Origin: Balneolaceae bacterium
GTDB taxonomy: Bacteria; Bacteroidota; Rhodothermia; Balneolales; Balneolaceae
Assembly (NCBI GenBank): GCA_007123785.1
Contig: SLGL01000098.1
Coordinates: 1-11,867, forward strand
Direction of reading: 5' to 3'
Length of the DNA: 11,867 nt
The translations under genes were made by a program, and so were the position numbers. This document shows positions 1 to 6,206 of this stretch, in pieces (the stretch's first letter is position 1; every line of letters begins with the position of its first letter). The notes under the pieces are model-generated. The model was not told the origin of the DNA and searched no databases. It worked only from the letters and a program-made list of their open reading frames with translations.

Positions 1-371
1 ATTTTGTGCTTTTTCATCAATGCACGGGCATCTTTTACAGTTGCATCGGCCGGAAGTGTAACAGGATCCACAATCATGCCGCTTTCACTTCTTTTAACAA
101 GGCGCACATGCTCTGCCTGATCTTCGATAGACATGTTTTTGTGCAGCATTGCAATACCTCCCTCCCTTGCGAGGGCAATAGCAAGCCGGTATTCGGAAAC
201 GGTGTCCATTGCCGCACTGAGTATGGGAATATTCAACGTAAGAGTGGGAGTGAGCTGAACTTTTGTATCTACATCGCGGGGAAGCATATAGGAATATGCC
301 GGCACGAGCAGAACATCATCGTAGGTTAATCCCTGTCGGGTAATACTGTCGAAGGGCGGGGAGTTTTTCAT
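1..371 (-). CDS. guaB: IMP dehydrogenase, N-terminal part (runs off window)
   Basis: Catalyses the NAD-dependent oxidation of IMP to XMP, the first committed step of GMP synthesis, in the cytoplasm. Only the first 123 residues are in the window; the catalytic cysteine loop lies beyond base 1. The start is ATG at 371-369. Visible family marks are GLTYDDVLLVP (residues 14-24), then LNIPILSAAMDTVSE and LAREGGIAMLHKNMS, which form the first strands of the TIM barrel. The last residues (VDPVTLPADATVKDARALM) begin the first CBS domain inserted in the barrel. No Shine-Dalgarno precedes the ATG. It is preceded by a 486-nt non-coding stretch with inverted repeats at 387-402, 430-440 and 464-515, so it is probably transcribed from its own promoter. 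Identity is secure from the N-terminal motifs. Confidence 0.96.
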   Translation of the reverse strand, partial: MKNSPPFDSITRQGLTYDDVLLVPAYSYMLPRDVDTKVQLTPTLTLNIPILSAAMDTVSEYRLAIALAREGGIAMLHKNMSIEDQAEHVRLVKRSESGMIVDPVTLPADATVKDARALMKKHK

Positions 372-386
372 GAAAAATTCGCTTGG

Positions 387-402
387 TTTACATTTTTGTA
401 AA
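387..402. promoter_or_regulatory. Perfect inverted repeat upstream of guaB (possible operator or leader hairpin)
   Basis: The 16 bases read TTTACA-TTTT-TGTAAA: two perfect 6-base arms around a 4-base centre. The repeat ends 16 nt before the guaB ATG on the minus strand. A candidate -7-like element (TATCTTTA, close to the Bacteroidota TAnnTTTG) overlaps it on the minus strand, but I see no matching -33 element. It could be a repressor site or a weak leader hairpin; nothing in the sequence decides between them. Confidence 0.35.
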
Positions 403-463
403 GATAAAAAAACCAGCAGAACTATATTACCCGATTCGGGAAATAAATTTTCTTTCCAAAAGA

Positions 464-515
464 GGACCGGCCCTTCCCTGATCTCCGGTTGGGAGAAAAC
501 AGGGAGGCCCGGACC
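464..515. repeat. Long imperfect hairpin upstream of guaB
   Basis: Nested arms pair in order: GGACC/GGACC with a central A-A mismatch, GGCC/GGCC, TCCCTG/CAGGGA and TCTCC/GGAGA around a short loop, with small bulges between them. On the minus strand it is followed by TCTTTTGG, a weak T tract, so it may end the transcript of the small gene at 858-1235 or sit in the guaB leader. The near-symmetry means it could act on either strand. Function is not established. Confidence 0.45.
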
Positions 516-646
516 TTTCAGCTAGCGCTATCCATTCTAAACTTCAGCCAGACAGCGCCTCTCTCTCTGGATTTCAACAGAACACATCGGTGACAGCAGG
601 TTTATGAATACAAATCCTGGCAGATACGGTACTTGTCAGCGATATC

Positions 647-669
647 CTGGTATTTGATCTGGTATTTGA
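647..669. repeat. Short tandem direct repeat in non-coding DNA
   Basis: CTGGTATTTGA occurs twice in a row with one base (T) between copies, giving a 12-base period. No third copy is visible. It lies in the non-coding stretch and has no evident partner, so it may be a chance or slippage duplication. Confidence 0.4.
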
Positions 670-846
670 ATCATATCTTTTTCAAGCTGGTGCTGGAAAT
701 GGAGGAATAGAGTTTAGAGAGTGATTTCTGAGTTTACCGTGTCATCCCGTCCCCTGCCTCCTGCGAAGATTTCTTCTTTAAAAAAGGCTCTGCTTGTAGA
801 CAAGGTGTCAGCCTCAAAGTTTAAAGCGTGAATAATGACCCATTTT

Positions 847-865
847 AAATCTGAATTTCAGATTT
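847..865. repeat. Palindrome across the stop codon of the small unknown gene
   Basis: AAATCTGAA-T-TTCAGATTT: 9-base perfect arms around one base. As RNA it could form a 7-bp stem with a 5-nt loop that contains most of the TGA stop (858-860). On the minus strand it is followed by AAAA rather than T residues, so it is not a standard terminator. It may be a 3'-end-stabilising hairpin, a binding site or chance. Confidence 0.35.
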
Positions 866-1235
866 TGGAAACTTTCAGTGCTTCTAAAGCCGTTTCGAGG
901 GAACAGATTTCATCGAGGTAGCTTTTAACCCAGAAATCTACACTTTCACGGCGGCGCTGTACGAGCGGGCAGCTGGTGGAGTAACGGCCGTGAAGTTCAT
1001 CCATATACCCTTTCACATCATCTTCAATCGTGAATTTCAGTTCAGCGGGAAGTTCACCCCAACCGATCAGGTCGAACATCTCTTCGGTTTTGCGGTGCTC
1101 CTTTTCCGCTTTTTTGAAAATGGTAAGAAGTGCAGGATTTGCTGCTCTATTTCGGGCGGATTTTTTGACTGCGTTGATCATTGCTTTGTGTGTTTTGTTA
1201 ATGTTCACAAGCAATGTACCAGGCATGGGTGACAT
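858..1235 (-). CDS. Small basic, probably helical protein of unknown function
   Basis: Product not recognised. The frame gives 125 residues from ATG 1235 or 122 from ATG 1226. The N-terminal half is rich in lysine and arginine (for example KTHKAMINAVKKSARNR and FKKAEKEHRKTEEMF). A mixed acidic segment (LKFTIEDDVKGYMDELHGRY) follows, then a single cysteine in SCPLVQRRR and a final helix-like segment (DEICSLETALEALKV). I see no signal peptide, membrane segment, zinc site or known catalytic motif, and it is probably a cytoplasmic helical bundle. It follows purB by 121 nt. A GAGGGG Shine-Dalgarno-like run lies about 10 nt before ATG 1235. A perfect 9-bp inverted repeat (1227-1248) covers ATG 1235 and ends directly before ATG 1226. 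The frame is favoured over the overlapping plus-strand frames because those give hydrophobic, low-complexity antisense products, but it has no homology support here. Confidence 0.6.
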   Translation of the reverse strand: MSPMPGTLLVNINKTHKAMINAVKKSARNRAANPALLTIFKKAEKEHRKTEEMFDLIGWGELPAELKFTIEDDVKGYMDELHGRYSTSCPLVQRRRESVDFWVKSYLDEICSLETALEALKVSKI

Positions 1236-1248
1236 CTTTATGTCACCC
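1227..1248. promoter_or_regulatory. Perfect inverted repeat at the start of the small unknown gene
   Basis: GGGTGACAT-CTTT-ATGTCACCC: two perfect 9-base arms with a 4-base loop. On the minus strand the first arm includes the end of the GAGGGG Shine-Dalgarno-like run, the second arm contains ATG 1235, and ATG 1226 follows directly. Folding of the mRNA would hide both the ribosome site and the first start codon. As DNA it has the form of a dimeric repressor site. No T tract follows on either strand, which argues against a terminator. Confidence 0.5.
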
Positions 1249-1356
1249 CTCTTTATAAAAACTTTCTGCCTAAAATTTATTCTCTTTTATGGCTTTTAAC
1301 TGTTCTGAAAAAGAGAAAGTTAGCATATTCTTAACCTGCAAGCAGCCAGTCACAAC

Positions 1357-2649
1357 TCACAAACCCACTCTCTCAAAAATCTCATCTACCCGCCGGGTGT
1401 GGTGGTTCACATCAAACGCATCTTCAATTTCGACAGTAGAAAGATTTTCTTTGATGGTAGAATCTGCTTCGACCAGCTCCCGAAACGGGCGTTTTTCTTC
1501 CCACGCTTTCATCGCAAGGGGCTGAACTGTATCATACGCAAGTTCGCGGGAGAGTCCATTTTCGATGAGCATCAAAAGCAGCCGTTGTGAATAGACCAGC
1601 CCATGCGTTTTTTCCATATTTTCCTGCATATTTTCAGGATAGACCATCAGTTTCTCAATTACACCGGAAAAGCGGTGCAGCATATAATCAAGCAGAATAG
1701 TAGCATCGGGCAGAATGATTCGTTCCACCGATGAGTGCGAAATATCCCTCTCATGCCAAAGCGGAATATTTTCAAACGCTGAAACCATATATCCCCGTAA
1801 TACACGGGCACATCCTGTAATATTTTCTGAACTGATGGGATTGCGTTTGTGCGGCATGGCCGATGACCCCTTTTGCCCTTTTCTGAAAAACTCTTCTGCT
1901 TCCCGAAGTTCTGTACGCTGTAAATGACGAACCTCTACTGCAATTTTTTCCAAAGTTGAACCGATTAATGCCAATACCGACATATAGTATGCGTGCCTGT
2001 CGCGCTGAAGCGTTTGGGTAGAAATCGGTGCCGGACTTATACCCAAAATTTCGCATGTCATTTTTTCCACTTCGGGCGGAATGTGCGCGAAGGTACCTAC
2101 CGCGCCGGAAAGCTTTCCAAACTCGACATCCGAAGCAGCATTTTCGAATCTTTCAAGATTCCGCTGCATTTCAGCATACCAGAGCGCGCATTTAAGCCCA
2201 AAAGTGGTCGGCTCAGCGTGAACGCCGTGTGTGCGCCCCATCATTACGGTCAGTTTGTATTCGCGGGCTTTATCGGCCAGGGCTTGAGTAAACCGGCTCA
2301 GCCCCTCTTTTAAAAGGTCATTGGCTTGTTTCAGGCGGTAACCATTTGCAGTATCCACCACATCGGTTGAAGTCAGGCCGTAATGAACCCATTTTTTTTC
2401 ATCTCCCAGCGTTTCGGAAACAGCCCTCGTAAATGCTACCACATCGTGGCGGGTCTCCTTTTCTATTTCTTTGATCCGGGATATATCGAATGAGGCGTTA
2501 TCATAAAGCCGGTCAACATCTTCAGAAGGGATTTTCCCGATGTTACTCCATGCCCGGCATGCGGCAAGTTCCACATCAAGCCACGCCTGAAACTGGTTCT
2601 GTTCGGTCCAAATTTCGGTCATCTGCTGCCGGGAATATCGTTCTATCAT
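1357..2649 (-). CDS. purB: Adenylosuccinate lyase
   Basis: Cleaves SAICAR to AICAR and adenylosuccinate to AMP, releasing fumarate each time; acts in purine synthesis as a cytoplasmic homotetramer. The product is 430 residues, close to the Bacillus enzyme. The open frame extends upstream to 2754 from a TTG, but MIERYSRQQMTEIWTEQ is the classic N terminus of this family, so ATG 2649 is chosen. Histidines 68 (in ETRHDV) and 141 (in GRTHGVHAEP) match the catalytic histidines of the family. GSSAMPHKRNP at 261-271 is the fumarate-lyase superfamily signature loop with its catalytic serine. There is no Shine-Dalgarno. It lies 118 nt after the M48 protease gene, so a shared transcript or a separate promoter are both possible. 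Nothing appears missing. Confidence 0.97.
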   Translation of the reverse strand: MIERYSRQQMTEIWTEQNQFQAWLDVELAACRAWSNIGKIPSEDVDRLYDNASFDISRIKEIEKETRHDVVAFTRAVSETLGDEKKWVHYGLTSTDVVDTANGYRLKQANDLLKEGLSRFTQALADKAREYKLTVMMGRTHGVHAEPTTFGLKCALWYAEMQRNLERFENAASDVEFGKLSGAVGTFAHIPPEVEKMTCEILGISPAPISTQTLQRDRHAYYMSVLALIGSTLEKIAVEVRHLQRTELREAEEFFRKGQKGSSAMPHKRNPISSENITGCARVLRGYMVSAFENIPLWHERDISHSSVERIILPDATILLDYMLHRFSGVIEKLMVYPENMQENMEKTHGLVYSQRLLLMLIENGLSRELAYDTVQPLAMKAWEEKRPFRELVEADSTIKENLSTVEIEDAFDVNHHTRRVDEIFERVGL

Positions 2650-2767
2650 ATTGTTGGTTTGTTCTGTTAGTTTTGTTGTAGATTTTAAAGAAAAGGCACA
2701 CGGGTGATGAGGTAGGGCACAAGCGAAAAACCTGTACCGGTGTTCATCTGTCAATTAATAACTTCAG

Positions 2768-4255
2768 TCATTGAACAGGAATTTTTATGTAGGTCCCGGC
2801 CTCAATCATATCATCCATATGCACCTGGTTTACAATAGCGATCTCTTCGGCATCAATATTCATCGGCAGGGATGATGGAAGAAGATCACGAAAACGGGTA
2901 TTGCTTTCAACCTGAGTGACACGCAGTGTAACCGGATTGATATTTAAAATCCGTTCATCATTTAATTGGGCAAAACCACCGGTTATTTCATCAAATCGTG
3001 GTTTAAAATTATTAAACCGGTTTTCACTTGTGTAGTTGATATATCGGTAAACCCTGTCGCCATACTCCACGGCATACACATTGACACCGAGTGTTTCTCC
3101 TTCATTCTGAATGGAAAAGTTGGCTTCGTACGCTGTAAGGTTACCGCTTTGGGCAGAGCGCTGATCTTCCGTATCAATATTATTATTACTCAAAAATTGC
3201 TGAACAGACTCCCTTGCAGAGGTTGACTGACTGTCGATCCTGAGAATGGATACAGCCTCATTATTTGGACTCAACAACACAACCTGTGTGGGCTGATTGA
3301 TAAGCTGCCAGTTTTCGGGGATTGGAAAATAAAATTCCAGGTCGGGATGATAATATCTTCCGTCTTCACGGAAACCCTGCCGTGGATTTTCACCGTAAGT
3401 CATTCCATGCAATAGCTGCATATATTCATCGGTGTTAAAGATGGTTTGCTCATACCCCTGCTGGCGCCACTCTTCTGCTTTTCGCGGAATGTTACGCTCC
3501 CGCTCACCGGGATCGGGGTGGGTAGACAAAAGATTGGGAATAGCCTGGCCTGATCTTTCGGAAATGCGTTTCAAACTGGTAAAAAATGCAGCCCCTTCGG
3601 CCGCCACGTAACCGGTTTTTGCAGCATATTCTACCCCCAGCCGGTCCGATTCCCGTTCATGATTCCGGCTGTAACTCAGAAAAAGAAGCTGTGCGGCTGT
3701 GCTGCTGAGGTTGAGAATACCTTCACCGGGAAGGCCGAAAAGTTCCTGGCCGATAATAGCACCTCCAATAACCACAACCTGGCCTATGGCATGCTGCAAT
3801 CCCCTTTGCGATGCATGCCTCGCCGCAACATGGCCAATTTCATGACCGATCACTACGGCCAGTTGGGCTTCGTTATTCATGTGAGCCATCAGGCCGCGTG
3901 TTACATAGACATAACCGCCGGGCAATGCAAAAGCATTCACTACGGGACTGTCCAGCACGCGGAATGTAAATTCGGTTTCACGGAAGCGCTCTGCCGTTTC
4001 AGGCCTTCTCATGTGACTGTTTTCAAGAATTTCGTGGCTGATACGATTAAAATAGTCTCCAACACCCTCGTTTTCATATATGCCAAACTCGGCTACAATC
4101 TCCCGGTCAACTTCCTGGCCAATCTGTACTTCCTGGTTCCAGGAATAGGCATAGGCGCGCTTGGTTCCGGTAATCGGGCTCTCCTGAACTACACAGGAAC
4201 CAGTAAACATGAAAATGAGCAAAAACGACAGAAGTAAAGTAAACAGCCTTTTCAT
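2768..4255 (-). CDS. M48-family zinc metalloprotease lipoprotein (BepA-like core)
   Basis: Predicted lipoprotein peptidase of 495 residues, likely periplasmic face of an envelope membrane. The N terminus is a hydrophobic signal followed by a lipobox-like FTGSC, with Cys21 as the lipidated residue. The M48 catalytic core runs from about 40 to 260. HEIGH at 138-142 supplies two zinc histidines and the catalytic glutamate, NHERESD at about 198-204 supplies the third ligand, and STHPDPGER around His246 matches the conserved histidine region of BepA/YfgC. The next part (about 300-420; HPDLEFYFPIPENW) resembles a PsbP/Mog1-type domain. The last 60 residues (EIAIVNQVHMDDMIEAG and IKIP) look LysM-like. 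E. coli BepA instead carries TPR repeats, so a role in outer-membrane protein quality control is only inferred. The start ATG is at 4255-4253. Confidence 0.9.
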   Translation of the reverse strand: MKRLFTLLLSFLLIFMFTGSCVVQESPITGTKRAYAYSWNQEVQIGQEVDREIVAEFGIYENEGVGDYFNRISHEILENSHMRRPETAERFRETEFTFRVLDSPVVNAFALPGGYVYVTRGLMAHMNNEAQLAVVIGHEIGHVAARHASQRGLQHAIGQVVVIGGAIIGQELFGLPGEGILNLSSTAAQLLFLSYSRNHERESDRLGVEYAAKTGYVAAEGAAFFTSLKRISERSGQAIPNLLSTHPDPGERERNIPRKAEEWRQQGYEQTIFNTDEYMQLLHGMTYGENPRQGFREDGRYYHPDLEFYFPIPENWQLINQPTQVVLLSPNNEAVSILRIDSQSTSARESVQQFLSNNNIDTEDQRSAQSGNLTAYEANFSIQNEGETLGVNVYAVEYGDRVYRYINYTSENRFNNFKPRFDEITGGFAQLNDERILNINPVTLRVTQVESNTRFRDLLPSSLPMNIDAEEIAIVNQVHMDDMIEAGTYIKIPVQ

Positions 4256-4327
4256 TATAAAAGAATTTTATTTTGCAGCGACTCCTTAAGGTACGGTTTC
4301 GCAGGGTTTATGTCGATTCTAACACTT

Positions 4328-4352
4328 AAAATTCAGGGAATGTTTCCTGAAA
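4328..4352 (-). terminator. Weak candidate terminator after the DUF2779 gene
   Basis: On the minus strand TTCAGG and CCTGAA (4351-4346 and 4337-4332) form a 6-bp stem with an 8-nt loop, followed by TTTT (4331-4328). It lies 18 nt after the stop codon of the DUF2779 gene and upstream of the M48 gene, which is where a terminator would be expected. The stem is short and the T run is only four bases, so this is tentative. Confidence 0.35.
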
Positions 4353-4369
4353 ACAGACTCTGCACTTTT

Positions 4370-6205
4370 TTATAAAATTAAATCTTCTTCACCCATTTTT
4401 TTTAGAAGATCCACGATATGTCTGTATATCAACACCATTGAATAGGAATCGAGAGCGCAATATTTTTTTAATACCTTCGGGATAAACTCCTTCTCTTCAG
4501 GTGTGAGCAGACCATTTTTCATGGCAACCCACGCATTCATTGCAGAAGATCCATCCGTAATCTTCGAACCATTTGATTGGATATCGAGATATGGATTACT
4601 CAGCTTTTCAATCTCTTTCTTATCTATGTTTCCATATGCTTTTTCCCATTCCAATACGCTTTTCAAAATCTGTTTTAATCCCAGCCCGTCATCCAGAAAA
4701 TGGTTATGATAATAATCCCGAAGCAGTGCATTCAGATCCATAAATCTGAACTCACTGTTTTCACCACGGCCTGCCCGAATCTCTTCAAGAAGTTCGATCT
4801 GTTTGATATGAAGCATCGAATTCCGGCGAAAATCCCGGATCAGGTTGTTGATACCTTGCTTTTCAAAGGGGGAATACTGAATCAAAGTTCCTTCAAAAAT
4901 ACCGGGGATTTGTGCAAGTTGATCAGTAAATTCGGTGTGTGGGTCAGGCCTTTCAGGATCTTTATCAAGCCATTCAGTGTGCGTAATCTGTCCATCTTTA
5001 CCTAACGAGTGGCACGAAAATTGAAAATAGACAGGTTCATAAGGATGAACTCCACGTTTCATTGGCAGTGCATAGGTGGCGGCTTCAAAATCGATGAAAT
5101 GGAGGGGGAATTTCAGTTCTGATAATTTTTTAAGGCCCGGTTTCAGCCAGAGTTCAGGTACGGTTTCATTTTTAGTGCTCAAAATCTGAAGATTTCTGCG
5201 CTGCTGAATAGTGATTTTGGGTCCGCCATATTTTTTCATCAGTTCGAAGGAATGAAGCCCGTCTGTTATCTCAACCTTTTCCTGATAATAGACACCATTT
5301 CCCGATTCAAGAGTATTACCGTGCCCCATCAATTCAAAAATATGCTTGTCTGGCCTCGATACGGCTTCCGGCGCAAAAAAAGTCTCCCAGCATCCCCCTC
5401 TCTCCACACCTGGCTTCCTGTACTTACAGTACTTGCACGCTTTGTGGATCCCGGTTTCAAGATGGCTGAGATCATCACCATCCGATAGTAAACTACTGAT
5501 AACCTCTGAAACAGAACAATTCTCAAATTTCGGATGAGCCACCCATTCCGGAACAGAATTCAAAACTTCATTGACACCCACAGTCGCATCCACAGTTGAA
5601 AAAAGGCGATCCAGGTTTTCCTCAAACCTGGATTTCTCATGGGCGGTAATTACTTCAAAATCCCTGATCCGGTTTAATCCGATCACTGTTGAGCGAAAGT
5701 CTTTGTTTGGGAATACAAATTGCACCTCTACCGTCATACCGGGAAAACAACGCTGAACTACTTCTGTGCGATAGGCTGCTTTTACCAGGTAAACAGCCAT
5801 GCTTCTTTTTTTACCCGCCGTCTCTATAGTACTTCGCTGAGACTGTTTCCGAAGCTTTCCATGAATTTGAATTATAGTGAGTTCCCGCCCCTTTTTCACA
5901 AGAATCGGGATGCGTGTGATCAGGTTCCCCGCTTGCAGAACAGCTCCGCAAACGGCCACTTCTTCATCTTTTAGCCAGGTCCCGGTCTTTTTCAGAGCGA
6001 TTTCAAGATGATCCGGCGTAAACTTGCGATTTGAAAATCGCAAAGCAACTGCATCGCGCAGATTGAGTTTGTTTCGCTGCCTGTATACCGGTTTCCCGGA
6101 ATGCAGGTCATGATATCGTAAAATGTGGCGGATTTTGAGCGGGCAGGACAAGCCCTGATTAAACAGATGATCATTAATCAGAAAATCTTCCGAGCCTTTT
6201 GTCAT
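4370..6205 (-). CDS. DUF2779 protein: degenerate Cas4/RecB-like domain plus DnaQ-like exonuclease
   Basis: A 611-residue protein of the DUF2779 type, function not established. ATG 6205 is chosen, one base after the murB stop; the frame can start 12 nt earlier only at a TTG. The N-terminal part resembles Cas4/RecB-type nucleases: Cys21 in GLSCPLK, and CKYCKY with a further cysteine at 257, 260 and 272, could bind an Fe-S cluster. The places where the family has its catalytic Asp and Glu-x-Lys read RIPIL (98-102) and IIQIHGK (111-117), so nuclease activity there looks lost. The C-terminal part is an RNase H-fold exonuclease with FIDFEA (Asp372, Glu374), YSPFE (444-448), FMDLNALLRDYY (488-499), GLGLKQIL and YCALDS (Asp586), all apparently intact. 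It is probably translationally coupled to murB. A nucleic-acid processing role is inferred. It could be called a TM0106-like RecB-family protein in some databases. Confidence 0.85.
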   Translation of the reverse strand: MTKGSEDFLINDHLFNQGLSCPLKIRHILRYHDLHSGKPVYRQRNKLNLRDAVALRFSNRKFTPDHLEIALKKTGTWLKDEEVAVCGAVLQAGNLITRIPILVKKGRELTIIQIHGKLRKQSQRSTIETAGKKRSMAVYLVKAAYRTEVVQRCFPGMTVEVQFVFPNKDFRSTVIGLNRIRDFEVITAHEKSRFEENLDRLFSTVDATVGVNEVLNSVPEWVAHPKFENCSVSEVISSLLSDGDDLSHLETGIHKACKYCKYRKPGVERGGCWETFFAPEAVSRPDKHIFELMGHGNTLESGNGVYYQEKVEITDGLHSFELMKKYGGPKITIQQRRNLQILSTKNETVPELWLKPGLKKLSELKFPLHFIDFEAATYALPMKRGVHPYEPVYFQFSCHSLGKDGQITHTEWLDKDPERPDPHTEFTDQLAQIPGIFEGTLIQYSPFEKQGINNLIRDFRRNSMLHIKQIELLEEIRAGRGENSEFRFMDLNALLRDYYHNHFLDDGLGLKQILKSVLEWEKAYGNIDKKEIEKLSNPYLDIQSNGSKITDGSSAMNAWVAMKNGLLTPEEKEFIPKVLKKYCALDSYSMVLIYRHIVDLLKKMGEEDLIL

Positions 6206-6206
6206 G

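Larger units (their letters stand above)
372..857. other. Non-coding stretch between the small unknown gene and guaB
   Basis: No convincing coding frame is present on either strand; all frames are broken by stops. It contains a long imperfect hairpin (464-515), an 11-bp interrupted palindrome (430-440), a 16-bp palindrome close to guaB (387-402) and an 11-base tandem direct repeat (647-669). It presumably holds the guaB promoter and leader, and the 3' end of the upstream transcript. I could not match it to a known riboswitch or small RNA. The part from 520 to 780 shows no clear structure beyond the short repeat and could be decayed sequence. Confidence 0.6.

Noticed and set aside
490..530. 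Resemblance of GAAAGGTCCGGGCCTCCC (minus strand) to the conserved core of RNase P RNA
   Set aside because: The remaining conserved RNase P segments are absent on that strand and the stretch is better explained as one arm of the local hairpin at 464-515.
990..1299. Plus-strand frames over the small unknown gene
   Set aside because: They overlap each other and give low-complexity hydrophobic or cysteine/phenylalanine-rich products; the minus frame has balanced composition and agrees with the direction of every other gene.
2650..2754. 35-residue N-terminal extension of purB in the open frame
   Set aside because: It would begin at a TTG, has no similarity to the family, and the product from ATG 2649 begins with the standard MIERY motif and puts the catalytic histidines at 68 and 141 as in known enzymes.
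2749..2754. TTGACA (minus strand) as a -35 box for purB
   Set aside because: No acceptable -10 element lies 16-18 nt downstream, and Bacteroidota-type promoters use different motifs.
3659..4237. 192-codon plus-strand open frame
   Set aside because: It lies antisense within the M48 protease gene, whose zinc motifs are intact, and its product has no recognisable features.
4370..6205. The Cas4-like cysteines as a sign of a CRISPR-Cas locus
   Set aside because: No repeat-spacer array or other cas gene is present, and the protein is a DUF2779 type with a C-terminal exonuclease domain next to housekeeping genes.
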